This document shows, one piece after another, positions 29,523-39,357 of a stretch of DNA of 64,000 nucleotides (its first letter is position 1; each line of letters opens with the position of its first letter). Made by a program: the position numbers and the translations under genes. The DNA is from Stenotrophomonas maltophilia. GTDB lineage: Bacteria > Pseudomonadota > Gammaproteobacteria > Xanthomonadales > Xanthomonadaceae. The notes under the pieces are model-generated. The model ran no database searches. It saw only the letters and a program-made list of their open reading frames with translations, and had not been told where the DNA came from. The stretch is taken from NCBI RefSeq assembly GCF_004684085.1, contig NZ_SRHZ01000028.1:26354-90353 (forward strand). Direction: 5' to 3'.

Positions 29523-30089
29523 TTACTCAACTGACTGCAGCGGCACCTTCGCCAGGATCCGCGCCCAAGGGAACAACGGCCCCGGATCACGCTTGCGCGC
29601 CACCAGCAGCGCCGGGTCGTCACTGGCCGGTACCTGTTCCAGGTCAAGCTGGTCATGCCCGGCAATCCGCCGCAGCGCCGGGTAGTGCGCCACCAGCGCC
29701 AGCAGCAGCTGCTCCAAGGCCTGCAGCTGCGCCTCGGTGTACGGCTCGTCCATGCCCTGATGGAGGCTGTCGAGCCAGTGCGGATAGCGGCCGGTGTTGA
29801 CCAGCTCGATGCCCAGCGTGTGGGCGTTCATGCCGCGCACGTGGTGGGCCACACGCTCCGGTGCCACGTACTGCACCACGGTGCCATCGCGGTCGATGTA
29901 GAAGTGGCCGCTGTTGCCCGCACCGCTGTCATACAGCACGCGTTCGCCGTACTCACGGGCCATCGCCAGATCGGGTAGCTCGGTGCAGTGGATCACCACC
30001 ATCTCCAGCGTGGCCGGGTCGCGCAGCGGCAGGCGGTCTTGGTAGGGCAGGGGCTGCAGCTGCAGGCCGGGCAGGAGCGGGTTGGGCAT
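29523..30089 (-). CDS. AmpD-family N-acetylmuramoyl-L-alanine amidase
   Basis: Zinc amidase (188 aa, Amidase_2) that cuts the stem peptide from anhydromuropeptides during wall recycling. Zinc ligands are the His in VVIHCTELP, the His in RIAGHDQLD and the Asp in KRDPGPLFPW. There is no signal peptide, so it is cytoplasmic, as AmpD is. In S. maltophilia, AmpD activity controls L1/L2 beta-lactamase induction, and the species carries more than one AmpD paralogue; this sequence alone does not tell which one this is. Confidence 0.88.
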   Translation of the reverse strand: MPNPLLPGLQLQPLPYQDRLPLRDPATLEMVVIHCTELPDLAMAREYGERVLYDSGAGNSGHFYIDRDGTVVQYVAPERVAHHVRGMNAHTLGIELVNTGRYPHWLDSLHQGMDEPYTEAQLQALEQLLLALVAHYPALRRIAGHDQLDLEQVPASDDPALLVARKRDPGPLFPWARILAKVPLQSVE

Positions 30090-30161
30090 CTGGCGATGCT
30101 AGCATTGCGGCATGAACCTGCCTCCTCTTTCGCCGCCGACCCGCTCCCACGGAGCGCGCGC

Positions 30162-30689
30162 ATGAGCCGCGGCCACTGCATCCTGTCCCACGGTTTCGAG
30201 AGCGGCCCGGAGGCGACCAAGGTCACCGCGCTGGCCGACGTGGCGCAGCGCCTGGGCTGGACCCACGAGCGCCCGGACTACACCGACCTCGACGCGATGA
30301 GCGAGGTCAGCCGGGTGGGTGACGTGCGCACCCGGCTGCAGCGCCTGGTGGAACGCACCGCCATCGCCGCCCAACAGGGCCCGGTCGTGCTGGCCGGTTC
30401 CAGCCTGGGTGCCTACATCTCCGCCATCGCCTCGCTGCAGGTGCCGGTGGCCGGCCTGTTCCTGATGGTGCCACCGACCACCATGGGCCCGATGCCAGCA
30501 CTGGATGCCGCGGCGGTGCCCACCACCGTGGTCCAGGCCTGGCATGACGACGTGGTGCCGGCCGCCGGGGTCATCGCCTGGGCACAGGCGCGCTCGGCAC
30601 AGCTGCTGCTGGTGGACGATGGCCACCGCCTGGAACACCATGTGGAGGCCTCTGCGCAGGCCTTCGAGCGCCTGCTGCGCCAGCTGTGA
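30162..30689 (+). CDS. Small alpha/beta hydrolase (YqiA-like)
   Basis: Cytoplasmic alpha/beta hydrolase of 175 aa. The oxyanion region is ILSHGFESGPEATK, the nucleophile elbow VVLAGSSLGAYISA with Ser, the Asp in VVQAWHDDVVP and the His in LLVDDGHRLEHH. Its size resembles the short YqiA/YcfP esterases. ATG 30162 has GGAG upstream. The start is 72 bases from the divergent ampD. Substrate unknown. Confidence 0.82.
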   Translation: MSRGHCILSHGFESGPEATKVTALADVAQRLGWTHERPDYTDLDAMSEVSRVGDVRTRLQRLVERTAIAAQQGPVVLAGSSLGAYISAIASLQVPVAGLFLMVPPTTMGPMPALDAAAVPTTVVQAWHDDVVPAAGVIAWAQARSAQLLLVDDGHRLEHHVEASAQAFERLLRQL

Positions 30690-30832
30690 AGCCCGGGCGT
30701 ACAGCGCGCCCCCCCGCATTGACTACAATGGCAGTCCCGCCGCCCCCGGCGCGGGCCTGCCGGCCGTGTCCACGGCCCTCCCTTTGAATGGCCCGGCTCC
30801 CCGCCGTGCCTGACCACCTGTGAATCGATCCC

Positions 30833-32971
30833 GTGAAATTTTTTGTCTCCTGCGCCAAGGGCCTGGAATACCTGCTTGCCGATGAGCTGTCGGCCCTGGG
30901 CCTGGAAAAGGCCACTGCCACCATTGCCGGCGTCAACGCCGAGGGCGAACTGGAGCAGGCGCTGCGGATCGTCATGTGGTCGCGCCTGGCCAGCCGCGTG
31001 CTGTGGCCGATCGACGAATTCGAGTGCCCGGACGAGCAGGCCCTGTACGACGGCGTGCGTGCGCTGCCGTGGCACGAGCACATCAAGCCGGAAATGACCC
31101 TGGCGGTGGATGCGCACGTGTCCGGCGACAAGATCACCCATGCGCGCTTTGCCGCGCAGCGGATCAAGGACGCCATCGTCGATCGCATGCGCGATGAAGG
31201 CCTGGAACGCCCCTCGGTCAATACCGACCTGCCGGATGTGCGCGTCAACCTGTCGCTGCGCAAGGGCCGCGCCTCCTTGTCGATCGACCTCGGTGGTGGC
31301 CCGCTGCACCGACGTGGCTGGCGCGGGGCCGCCCATGAGGCGCCGCTGAAGGAAAATCTGGCCGCCGCATTGCTGCTGCGCGCACAGTGGCCGCGCCTGC
31401 ACGCCGCCGGTGGTGGCCTGCTGGACCCGATGTGCGGCAGCGGTACGTTGTTGATCGAAGGCGCGCTGATGGCGGCCGACGTCGCCCCGGGTTTGATGCG
31501 CCATGGCAGTCTGCCGCCGAGCCGCTGGCTGGGCTTCGACAAGGTGGCCTGGAAGGCGATCCAGACCGAAGCACGTGACCGTGAGGCCGCTGGCCTGGCC
31601 GCGCTGAAGCCGGTCATCCACGGCAGCGACATCGACCCGACCGCGATCCAGGCGGCACGCGAGAATGCTGAAGTGGCCGGTGTCGCCCACGCGATCCGCT
31701 TCACCCGCGCCGATGTGGCCGACCTGGCCGCGCCGGAGCAGGAGATCGGTGCGGTGGTCTGCAATCCGCCGTACGACGAGCGCCTGGCCGCCGATCCGGC
31801 GCTGTACCGCGCGCTGGGCAAGGCCCTGCAGAAGGCCGTGCCGCAGTGGCGCGCCAGCCTGCTGTGCGGCGACGACGAGCTGGCGTTCGCCACTGGCCTT
31901 CGCGCCGGCAAGAAGTACCAGATGTTCAACGGTGCGCTGGAATGCGCGCTGATCGTCTGCGACCCGATCGCCGTGCCGGGCCGCGACCCGGCACAGCCGC
32001 GTGAGCTGAGCGAGGGTGCGCAGATGGTGGCCAACCGCCTGCGCAAGAACCTGAAGAAGTTCAAGAGCTGGCGTGCCCGCGAGGACATCACCTGCTTCCG
32101 TGCCTACGACGCCGACCTGCCGGAATACGCGGCCGCCATCGACGTCTACGAGGAAGATGGTGGCAAGCGCCGCACCTTCCTGCACGTGCAGGAATATGCC
32201 GCGCCGGCCGCGATTCCCGAGAACGATGTGCGCCGCCGCCGCAACGAACTGCTGGCCGCCGCACGTGAAGTGTTCGGCGTGCCGCCGGAGCAGGTGTCGA
32301 TGAAGTCGCGCGAGCGCGGCAAGGGCGGCAGCAAATACGGCCGCTTCGAACAGCGTGACGAGTTCATCGTGGTGCGCGAGAACAATGCGCTGCTGCAGGT
32401 GAACCTGTTCGACTACCTCGATACCGGCCTGTTCCTGGACCACCGACCGCTGCGCCGGATGATGGCCGAGCAGGTGCGTGGCAAGCGCTTCCTCAACCTG
32501 TTCTGCTATACCGGCGTGGCCAGCGTGCAGGCTGCCGTGGCGGGTGCGGCCAGCACCACCAGCGTCGACCTGTCGGCGACCTACCTGCAGTGGTGCTACG
32601 ACAACCTGGCGCTGAACGGGCAGGGTGGCAACCAGCATCTGCTGGTGCAGGCCGATGCGATGGCCTGGCTTGAAGGCGACCGTGGCCAGTACGACGTGAT
32701 CTTCTGCGATCCGCCGACGTTCTCCAATTCGGCCCGCGCCGATGACTTCGACGTGCAGCGCGAGCAGCTCAAGCTGCTGCGTGCAGCCGTGGCGCGGCTG
32801 GCACCGGGCGGCGTGCTGTATTTCTCCAACAACTTCCGTCGCTTCAAGCTGGAAGAGAACGCCATCGCCGAATTCGCCCAGTGCCGCGAGATCACCGCGC
32901 GCACGATCGGCCCGGATTTCGAGCGCAACGCGCGCATCCACCGCGCGTGGGAATTGAAGCGGTTGGGGTAA
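30833..32971 (+). CDS. rlmKL: Fused 23S rRNA methyltransferase RlmKL
   Basis: Bifunctional enzyme (712 aa) that makes m2G2445 and m7G2069 in 23S rRNA. The THUMP domain starts [18 protein letters not shown]. The RlmL methyltransferase has [18 protein letters not shown] and the catalytic [11 protein letters not shown]. The RlmK half has [33 protein letters not shown] and [11 protein letters not shown]. The start is GTG 30833. A -10-like TACAAT at 30724-30729 may mark its promoter. Full length and intact. Confidence 0.95.
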   Translation: MKFFVSCAKGLEYLLADELSALGLEKATATIAGVNAEGELEQALRIVMWSRLASRVLWPIDEFECPDEQALYDGVRALPWHEHIKPEMTLAVDAHVSGDKITHARFAAQRIKDAIVDRMRDEGLERPSVNTDLPDVRVNLSLRKGRASLSIDLGGGPLHRRGWRGAAHEAPLKENLAAALLLRAQWPRLHAAGGGLLDPMCGSGTLLIEGALMAADVAPGLMRHGSLPPSRWLGFDKVAWKAIQTEARDREAAGLAALKPVIHGSDIDPTAIQAARENAEVAGVAHAIRFTRADVADLAAPEQEIGAVVCNPPYDERLAADPALYRALGKALQKAVPQWRASLLCGDDELAFATGLRAGKKYQMFNGALECALIVCDPIAVPGRDPAQPRELSEGAQMVANRLRKNLKKFKSWRAREDITCFRAYDADLPEYAAAIDVYEEDGGKRRTFLHVQEYAAPAAIPENDVRRRRNELLAAAREVFGVPPEQVSMKSRERGKGGSKYGRFEQRDEFIVVRENNALLQVNLFDYLDTGLFLDHRPLRRMMAEQVRGKRFLNLFCYTGVASVQAAVAGAASTTSVDLSATYLQWCYDNLALNGQGGNQHLLVQADAMAWLEGDRGQYDVIFCDPPTFSNSARADDFDVQREQLKLLRAAVARLAPGGVLYFSNNFRRFKLEENAIAEFAQCREITARTIGPDFERNARIHRAWELKRLG

Positions 32972-32981
32972 GCCGACGACC

Positions 32982-33081
32982 GGGGTCGGATCCCCTGCGC
33001 GAAGCGCAGGGGCTCTGACCCCATCCGGATCTACGTACCAGGGGTCAGAGCCCTTGCGCTGCGCGCAAGGGATCCGACCCC
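32982..33081. repeat. Inverted pair of GGGGTC-arm hairpins
   Basis: Unit at 32982-33022: GGGGTCGGATCCC, inner CTGCGC-GAA-GCGCAG, GGGCTCTGACCCC. Unit at 33041-33081: GGGGTCAGAGCCC, inner TTGCGC-TGC-GCGCAA, GGGATCCGACCCC. The two face each other between the convergent ends of rlmKL and the iron operon, as the pair at 2827-2910 does between rlmB and macC. Confidence 0.88.
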
Positions 33082-33091
33082 GGTGGCTCTG

Positions 33092-33421
33092 CTACAGCAT
33101 CGCTACCAGCAGCCCCAGCACCGGCAGCGCGACCGCCAGCGGCGCGATCCACCTCGGTCGGTACGGGTACAGCCCGAACGACAGCACCACGCCGCCCACG
33201 GTCATCACGCCCAGCCACAGCACCGGGCCCAGCGCCCAGCCGTGGTCGACCACGCACAACGCGAACGCCACCGTCAGCAGGGCCCAGCCCAGCACCCGCC
33301 ATTGCGTGCGCCGTGCCGGCGCTGCCGCCGCCTTGCCGTGCAGGTCGTGCTGGTGCTTCTCCATCGCCAGCGACAACGCGGTGAACGCGGAGAATGACAG
33401 GGTCAATGCCAGCAGCATCAT
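33092..33421 (-). CDS. DUF3325-type small membrane protein of an iron-uptake operon
   Basis: Protein of 109 aa with three predicted helices (LLALTLSFSAFTALSLAM, VLGWALLTVAFALCVV, GVMTVGGVVLSFGLY and a last PLAVALPVLGLLVAML). It fits the DUF3325 family, found next to PepSY reductases and siderophore receptors. Its ATGA overlaps the stop of the PepSY gene by 4 bases. It is the last gene of the operon. Function unknown; a role in siderophore reduction is inferred from context. Confidence 0.8.
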   Translation of the reverse strand: MMLLALTLSFSAFTALSLAMEKHQHDLHGKAAAAPARRTQWRVLGWALLTVAFALCVVDHGWALGPVLWLGVMTVGGVVLSFGLYPYRPRWIAPLAVALPVLGLLVAML

Positions 33422-35046
33422 GCGCTGGCCTCCGCTTCGGTGGTTTCCGCCAGGGCCTTGGGGGCAGCTGCGGCCGCCGCACGCTTCTTCTTCTCGGCCG
33501 CAGACAGCGGTGGCGTCCAGCGCTGCATGCGCCATCCGCACAGTGCCAGCATCGCGCCGAAGGCGATCATCGATAGATCGAAGCCGGCCAGCACCCAGTC
33601 GCCGTTGCGCAGGGTGTTGCCCAGATGCGCATGCGTGGTCAGTGCATTGACCACCGGCACCAGTGCGAACGCGGCCGCGCCCAGGTACAGCTGCCATGCC
33701 CACATCATCCGTTTCGGCCAGATGAAGGCGGCCAGCAGCGCGCCGCCCCAGGCGTAGAAGAACACGTTGGCTTCCGCACTCGAGCGCTCGGCGATGTCCA
33801 GCGGCAGCAGACGGTTGCCCCAGAAGTAGGCGGCAAAGGCAATCGGCAGGCCAGCCACGGTGCCGATGTTCAGCGCATCGACCAGGCGCAGGCCGAAGCC
33901 GATGCGGCCACTCTTGGCATGCTTGGGGCGTTCCTTCACTGCCCACAGCACTACGCCGCTGGCGACCATCAGGCAGCCGACCAAGCCGGACAGGAAGAAC
34001 AGGGCACGCAGGCCCCAGTCGGCAAAACGCGCCAGGTGCAGGCCGTACAGCACGCCACGGGTGGCGGTGGCACCGCCCGACGGCGGCGTCTCTTCCAGCA
34101 GCGTGCCGTTGACCATGTCGTAACGTACTGCCGGGGTGTCGGTGGACAGGCGCTTGCCGTCGCGTTGGCGGATGTCGATCACCGCATTGGCCGCGCCCGG
34201 GTTGGACACGGTGAAGCCGGCCACTTCCACGCCGTGCCAGTGCGCACGCGCGCTGTCCAGCAACTGCGCGATCGGCAGTGGCACCGCGCGACCTTCAGCG
34301 GGCGCAGTGACTTCAGGCATGCCACCGAAGGCCTCGCTGTAGAACGCATCCTCGTCCTGCGGGTAGGCCACCTTCACGCCCCAGGGCAGGTACATGATCA
34401 TCAGGGTGACGATGCCGGTGTAGGTGATCATCGCGTGGTAGGGCAGGGCCATCACCGCGCTGACGTTGTGGAAATCGAGCCAGGAGCGCAGGCCCTTGTC
34501 CTTGCGGAAGGTGAAGAAGTCCTTGAAGATTTTCTTGTGGGTAATGACGCCGGTGATGATCGCCACCAGCATGAACATCGCGCAGAAGCCGACCAGATAG
34601 CGCGCCCACAGCACGGGGATGTAGTGCAGGTCGAAGTGCAGGCGGTAGAAGAAATCACCGCCGCGGGTCTCGCGGGCCTTCAGGGCCTGGCCGGTGTTGG
34701 GGTCAAGCGTGGCATCGCCGAAGCCACCCCGACGGCCACGGCTGGGGTCGGCCAGTTCCGGCGGCAGCCGCCAGAACATCTGCATGGCCGGGTTGCGCGG
34801 CTGCGGCAGGGTGACGAACCAGTTCTCGGCCTGCGCGGCGTTGGCCTGCAGGTAGCCCACCGCACGCTGCGCGGCAACGTCGATGCTGACGTTGCTGGAC
34901 GGCAGTTCCGGACGCATCCAGCGGCTGATTTCCTCGCGGTAGTAGCTGGCCGTGCCGGCCATGAAGATCAGCAGCAGCAACCAGCCGACCAGCAGGCCGG
35001 TCCAGGTGTGCAGCCAGGCCATTGACTGGCGGAATCCGTTCTTCAT
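33418..35046 (-). CDS. PepSY-domain inner-membrane protein, ferrisiderophore reductase type
   Basis: Membrane protein (542 aa) with four main helices: SMAWLHTWTGLLVGWLLLLIF near the N-terminus, YLVGFCAMFMLVAIITGVI, ALFFLSGLVGCLMVASGVVL and later segments. Two PepSY regions lie in the periplasm. Membrane His residues (LHTW, LHFDLHY, DFHNV, YHAM, GLHLARF) could hold haem. This pattern matches the PiuB/FpvG class that reduces ferric siderophores at the inner membrane. It is translationally coupled on both sides (ATGA overlaps) to the DUF3649 and DUF3325 genes. Its siderophore is unknown. Confidence 0.85.
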   Translation of the reverse strand: MKNGFRQSMAWLHTWTGLLVGWLLLLIFMAGTASYYREEISRWMRPELPSSNVSIDVAAQRAVGYLQANAAQAENWFVTLPQPRNPAMQMFWRLPPELADPSRGRRGGFGDATLDPNTGQALKARETRGGDFFYRLHFDLHYIPVLWARYLVGFCAMFMLVAIITGVITHKKIFKDFFTFRKDKGLRSWLDFHNVSAVMALPYHAMITYTGIVTLMIMYLPWGVKVAYPQDEDAFYSEAFGGMPEVTAPAEGRAVPLPIAQLLDSARAHWHGVEVAGFTVSNPGAANAVIDIRQRDGKRLSTDTPAVRYDMVNGTLLEETPPSGGATATRGVLYGLHLARFADWGLRALFFLSGLVGCLMVASGVVLWAVKERPKHAKSGRIGFGLRLVDALNIGTVAGLPIAFAAYFWGNRLLPLDIAERSSAEANVFFYAWGGALLAAFIWPKRMMWAWQLYLGAAAFALVPVVNALTTHAHLGNTLRNGDWVLAGFDLSMIAFGAMLALCGWRMQRWTPPLSAAEKKKRAAAAAAPKALAETTEAEASA

Positions 35047-35357
35047 GCCCAGGCCCCCAGCAGGCGCGCGATGGCTGCCATCAGCAGGGTGGGGGCGAGG
35101 ATGCCGACCCAGGCGCGCAGTGCGCTGCGGGTGGCGAACGCCCACAGTGCCGCGCAGGCGGCCACCAGGATTGCCAGCAGCATGCCGGTCAGCACGGTCT
35201 GGCCACGCGCACCGGGCAGGGCTACTGCGCAGAACACGCTGGTCACCGCGGCCAGCGCGTAGCCGCCGAAGATCGCGGCCAGCGAGCGTGAGAGTACGCC
35301 CCAGCGCGGGTTGGAGAAGAAGGTGCGGGGGCTGGCGGTTGCGGGCGAGCGGTCCAC
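35043..35357 (-). CDS. DUF3649-family small membrane protein
   Basis: Protein of 104 aa with three helices (SLAAIFGGYALAAVTSVFCAVAL, VLTGMLLAILVAACAALWAFA, AWVGILAPTLLMAAIARLL). It belongs to the DUF3649 iron-uptake-associated family. GTG 35357 is preferred since AGGA lies 6 bases upstream; a GTG 13 codons earlier is possible. It lies between the receptor gene and the PepSY gene and overlaps the latter by 4 bases. It may be an accessory subunit of the reductase. Confidence 0.8.
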   Translation of the reverse strand: MDRSPATASPRTFFSNPRWGVLSRSLAAIFGGYALAAVTSVFCAVALPGARGQTVLTGMLLAILVAACAALWAFATRSALRAWVGILAPTLLMAAIARLLGAWA

Positions 35358-35463
35358 GGCGTTCCTGCAGGTTTCAGTGAAAAGGGACCGGCGCACCGCA
35401 GCGCGCCGGGATTGGCCATCCGTGGCCGGGCGCTGGTCGCAGAACCAGCGCCATCCATCGGGT

Positions 35464-37662
35464 TCAGAGCTTCCAGCGCAGCGTCACGGTGACATTGCGT
35501 GGTTCGCCCCAGTACACGCCGTTGTAGAAACCGACGTTGTTGAAGTACTTCTTGTCCAGCAGGTTGTTGATGTTCAGCTGCGCGCTGAAGTTCTCGTTGA
35601 AGCGGTAGCCGCCGGCCAGGTTCAGCAGGTAGAACGCGTCCTGGGTGATGTTGGCCTTGCTGCGATCCGCCTTGGTGCTGGTGTTCCAGATGCGGCTCTG
35701 CCAGGTCACACCGCCGCCCAGCCAGAAGCGGCCATCGATACCGCCGGGGCGCCAGCTGGTGTTGAGGCGGAAGGTATCCTGCGGGGTCGTGGTCCGCTGC
35801 AGCACGCCATCCTTGTTGCGGATGACGGTGTGGGCGAAGCCTGCCGAGACGTTCCACTGCTCGCCGATACTGCCCTGGGTTTCGATTTCCCAGCCCTTGA
35901 CCTTGTTGCCTTTGCCGGTGGAGCGGTAGGCCTGCTCACCGCCGGGCAGCGAGTTGGCCGGTACCGAATCATCCTTCTCGGCGACGTTGTCCTGCTTGCC
36001 CTCGAATATGGCGGCGGAGGCATTGAGCAGGCCGCCGAAGAACTCGGCTTTGACGCCAGCTTCGTACATGTTGCCGACGACCGGCTCCAGGTAGTTGCCG
36101 TTGCGGTCGCGGTTGCTCTGCGGCTTGAAGATATCGGTGTAGCTGACGTAGGCGCTGAAAATCGAGTTGAAGTCGTAGATCAGGCCGGCATACGGGGTGA
36201 GCGTATCGTCTGGCTTGTAGCCGTCGCGCTTGGTGCCAGTGCGGTTGCCGGTGGCGTCGTAGGAATAGTCCCACTTGCGGGTTTCCCAGCTGCCGTAGCG
36301 CGCGCCGACTACAGCCAGCAGCGGGTCGGCAAGTCGCAGGCGCGCGGCGAGGTAGGCGGCGCGCTGGCGCAGCTCATCCTGTGTTGACAGGCGGCCGAGA
36401 CGGGTGACCGGCAATACCGGGACGTTGCCGGTCCAGTGCCGCCAGTCAGGCACCTCCGCATAGGCTGTGTCGTAGTTGAAATCCATTGCTTCCGATTCGC
36501 CCTTGCGAACCGATTGGCCCAGGCCGAACACAAGCTCATGCTCGCGACCGAACAGCTTGAACGGCCCCCCCACGTTGACGTCGAACACGTCCATCGTGCT
36601 GTGCTGGTTGAAGTGCGAGATGTAGGCCGTTATGCCGGTGCCGTCCGCGCGCGGATTGCCGGCCGCACCGTACCAGACGCTGCCGTCGGTATCGCGCACG
36701 GCATGGCTGACGTTGCCCTTCACCGACCAGCCGTTGCCCAGTTGCTGTTCCAGCCGCGCGAAGGTGGTCTTCTCCACGATCGGCCATGTGCTCCACGACG
36801 CGGACAGGTTGGTCGAGCGCGGCAGGTTGGCCGGCGTGCCGTCTTCCCCCCAATAGGGCACTACACCCCAGGTCACGCCGGTGGTGTGTGGTGACTGGTA
36901 TTCATAGCCCACTTCGAACAGCGTGCTGTCGCTCAGGTCGGCCTGGACAATGCCGTAGAACACGTCCTTGTCCAGGGCGTAGACATCGCGGAACGAATCA
37001 CTCTGCTGCTTGGCGGCCACGATGCGGGCACGGATGCGGCCGTCCCAGGCGACGGGACCGCCAAGATCGGCTTCCAGGCGTCGGTTGCTCCAGCGGCCGA
37101 GGATCAGGTTGGCACCCATCTGGAAGGTGTCGGTCGGACGCTTGCGGATCATGCTGATGGTGCCGGACGGATCACCCGCGCCGGTGGTCAGACCGGTGGC
37201 ACCGCGGATCACTTCGATACGCTCGTAGATGACGTTGTCGGTGTTGGTCTTGACCGAGCCACCGAACGTGTTGAGCATGCCATCGACCTGGAAGTTTTCG
37301 ATGGTGTAGCCACGCGAGACATAGTTGATGCGCTCGCTGTCGGTGACCGACACGCTGACGCCGGTGACTTGGCCCATCACGTCCGACAACGAGAACAGGC
37401 CCATGTCATCCAGGCGCTGTCGGGTCACCACCGTCACCGACTGCGGCGTCTCGCGCAGTGACAGGTCCAGCTTGGTCGCACTGCGCGCACTCTTCGCCGT
37501 GTAGCTGTTGGGAATCTCGCCATCGGCGGTCACCTTCACGGTGTCCAGCGTGCGCGCGGAAGGATCGGCAGTGCCGTCGGCGTGGGCCAGCGGGGCGATC
37601 ATCAGTGCGGTCACGGCCAAGGCCAGCAGAGTGGGATGAGGGTGGTTCAACGGCATTGCCAT
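35464..37662 (-). CDS. TonB-dependent siderophore receptor
   Basis: Outer-membrane receptor (732 aa) for a ferric siderophore, FhuE/FpvA class. A signal peptide (cut near APLAHA) is followed directly by the plug domain with LDTVKVTADG near a TonB box, LRETPQSVTVVTRQRLDDMG and YERIEVIRGATGLTTGAGDPSGTISMIRKRP. There is no N-terminal signalling (STN) domain, so it does not itself drive a sigma regulator. The barrel ends in a strand with terminal LRWKL. ATG 37662 is chosen; ATG 37656 is equally possible. A Fur-box-like site lies about 210 bases upstream. The three downstream genes suggest uptake plus reductive iron release. Confidence 0.92.
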   Translation of the reverse strand: MAMPLNHPHPTLLALAVTALMIAPLAHADGTADPSARTLDTVKVTADGEIPNSYTAKSARSATKLDLSLRETPQSVTVVTRQRLDDMGLFSLSDVMGQVTGVSVSVTDSERINYVSRGYTIENFQVDGMLNTFGGSVKTNTDNVIYERIEVIRGATGLTTGAGDPSGTISMIRKRPTDTFQMGANLILGRWSNRRLEADLGGPVAWDGRIRARIVAAKQQSDSFRDVYALDKDVFYGIVQADLSDSTLFEVGYEYQSPHTTGVTWGVVPYWGEDGTPANLPRSTNLSASWSTWPIVEKTTFARLEQQLGNGWSVKGNVSHAVRDTDGSVWYGAAGNPRADGTGITAYISHFNQHSTMDVFDVNVGGPFKLFGREHELVFGLGQSVRKGESEAMDFNYDTAYAEVPDWRHWTGNVPVLPVTRLGRLSTQDELRQRAAYLAARLRLADPLLAVVGARYGSWETRKWDYSYDATGNRTGTKRDGYKPDDTLTPYAGLIYDFNSIFSAYVSYTDIFKPQSNRDRNGNYLEPVVGNMYEAGVKAEFFGGLLNASAAIFEGKQDNVAEKDDSVPANSLPGGEQAYRSTGKGNKVKGWEIETQGSIGEQWNVSAGFAHTVIRNKDGVLQRTTTPQDTFRLNTSWRPGGIDGRFWLGGGVTWQSRIWNTSTKADRSKANITQDAFYLLNLAGGYRFNENFSAQLNINNLLDKKYFNNVGFYNGVYWGEPRNVTVTLRWKL

Positions 37663-37872
37663 CGGTGCGATTCCATGCAGGACGAAACAGGCGATGGAAT
37701 GCGCAGACACAGCAGCCATGCGCTTCGCGCACGTCGCCCAGCGAGTCCCATCGACGGTGCGCCACCCGCGTAGTGCGGGCGACCCGGTAGTCGGGGGATG
37801 TACACGGGCGAAGGGGCGGGTGGGTACGTGCTTCCGTGCCCCGCTTGGCTAAGCGTACAACCGATCGGCAAA

Positions 37873-37887
37873 TGATAGGCATTCGCA
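37873..37887 (-). promoter_or_regulatory. Fur-box-like palindrome upstream of the siderophore receptor
   Basis: TGATAGGCATTCGCA matches the 7-1-7 Fur pattern TGATAATCATTATCA at 11 of 15 positions. Position upstream of an iron operon supports it. No measured binding. Confidence 0.6.
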
Positions 37888-37905
37888 TTTCGTTAATCAA
37901 GCGTG

Positions 37906-37938
37906 ATGAATTCCGCGATCCACGCAGGGTGTGGATCG
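37906..37938. repeat. Degenerate SMAG-type hairpin
   Basis: GATCCACGC-AGG-GTGTGGATC, an imperfect GTAG-family stem between the receptor and the DUF445 gene. Confidence 0.55.
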
Positions 37939-37954
37939 GTTGCCGGATGTGCTC

Positions 37955-39241
37955 CTAGAACCTGAACACTACCGTCGCCGCGTGCAGCAGCAAGCCGATC
38001 AGGCCGCCCACCAGGGTGCCGTTGAAGCGGATGAACTGCAGGTCGCGACCCACGCTCAGTTCCAGCTGCTCCACCAGATGCCGCTCGTCCCAACTCTTCA
38101 CGGTCTGGGCGATATGCGTGGTCACGCCTTCGCGCAGGCGGCCAGTCAGACGCTGCGCGCCCTCCAGCAGGTGCTGGTTGAGCGCATCGCGCAGGGCCGG
38201 GTCGGCCTGCAGGCTGCTACCCAGCGAGGCCAGGCTGCGCTGCAGATGGCCGACCAGCGCCGAATCCTCACGCTGCAGGTCGCTGCGCAGGCTGGCGTGG
38301 ATGCGCGCCCACAGACCCTGCACGTAGTCCTGCAGGGCCGGGTGGTCGATCATTTCCTGCTTGAGCTGTTCAATGCGTTCGGCCAGCGCCGGATCCTCGC
38401 GCAGGCGCTGCACATAGTTCTGCAGCCAGCTTTCGTAGTCCTGGCGCAGCGGATGCTGCGGCTCGGCCAGCACCTGCTGCAGTTCTTCCAGCACCGCCCG
38501 CGCCAGGCGCTCGGCCAGGCTGTCGCCGATCTCGTCGATCGGCTTGACCCAGTTCACCGTGCTCGACAACGTCGGCCATTCGCGCTGGATGTAACGCACG
38601 ATCAGCTGCGAGGCGCGCTCCTTCACTTCCGGCTGCTCCAGCCAGCGCCCCAGCCGCTGCAGGCCCTCGTCCAGCACGCGCTGGTGGCGCCCATCGGCGG
38701 TCAGCAGGGCCAGCAGCTCACCTGCAGTGGAGGCGGCATTCCACTGCCGCAGCTGCTGTACCACGAAGGCATGCAGCTGTCGCCGCACGGCGGTTTCGTC
38801 GAAGAAATCCAGCGCCTGCAGGGCCCAGCCGCGCGCCATGTCGGCCAGCATCCGTGAACGTGCCGGGTCGGCCAGCCAGCTGCCGAGACGGCTGGCGGGG
38901 TCGAATACCTGCAGCTTGGCCAGCAGCACCTGCGGCTCCAGGAACTGGTCGCGCACGAACTGGGCCAGGCTGTCGCCGATACGCTCTTTGCTGCGCGGGA
39001 TGATCGCGGTGTGCGGGATCGGCAGGCCCATCGGCCGCCGGAACAGGGCAACGACTGCGAACCAGTCGGCCAGTGCGCCCACGGCTGCTGCTTCGCAGAA
39101 GGCCGAGACCCAGGCCCAGATGCCGCGCTCGCCCTGCCAGTGGCTGACCGCGAATCCGGCCAGCATCAGCAGCAGCAGGCCCAACGCGAGGGCTTTCAGG
39201 CGCCGCAGCTGAGCGCGGCGCGGATCGATGGCAGGCGTCAT
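37955..39241 (-). CDS. DUF445-family membrane protein
   Basis: Protein of 428 aa. N-terminal helix LKALALGLLLLMLAGFAVSHW, then IWAWVSAFCEAAAVGALADWFAVVALFRRPMGLPIPHTAIIPRSKERIG, the signature of the DUF445/YjiN group. The middle is a long helical region (about 110-390), and a C-terminal helix LVGGLIGLLLHAATVV closes it. The ATG at 39241 is used; no strong ribosome-binding site is seen. Function is unknown in the family. It is flanked by repeats and is probably a single transcription unit. Confidence 0.85.
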   Translation of the reverse strand: MTPAIDPRRAQLRRLKALALGLLLLMLAGFAVSHWQGERGIWAWVSAFCEAAAVGALADWFAVVALFRRPMGLPIPHTAIIPRSKERIGDSLAQFVRDQFLEPQVLLAKLQVFDPASRLGSWLADPARSRMLADMARGWALQALDFFDETAVRRQLHAFVVQQLRQWNAASTAGELLALLTADGRHQRVLDEGLQRLGRWLEQPEVKERASQLIVRYIQREWPTLSSTVNWVKPIDEIGDSLAERLARAVLEELQQVLAEPQHPLRQDYESWLQNYVQRLREDPALAERIEQLKQEMIDHPALQDYVQGLWARIHASLRSDLQREDSALVGHLQRSLASLGSSLQADPALRDALNQHLLEGAQRLTGRLREGVTTHIAQTVKSWDERHLVEQLELSVGRDLQFIRFNGTLVGGLIGLLLHAATVVFRF

Positions 39242-39282
39242 TGCTGGAAGTCTACCTGCCAGCGGATGATACCGACGCATCG

Positions 39283-39350
39283 GTAGCGCCGGGCCATGCC
39301 CGGCGGCTTCTCATGGCCCGCTGCGCTCGCCGGGCACGGCCCGGCGCTAC
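39283..39350. repeat. Head-to-head dimer of GTAG hairpins
   Basis: GTAGCGCCGGGC-CAT-GCCCGGC at the left and GCCGGGC-ACG-GCCCGGCGCTAC at the right form an inverted pair bracketed by GTAG and CTAC. This dimer form is typical of SMAG elements. Confidence 0.85.
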
Positions 39351-39357
39351 CCACGCG

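Noticed and set aside
30413..32941. 842-codon minus-strand frame opposite rlmKL
   Set aside because: The longest shadow frame in the window; antisense of RlmKL with no protein motif.
37873..37887. Second Fur box within the same gap
   Set aside because: Only one site reached a credible match; other AT-rich stretches were too poor.
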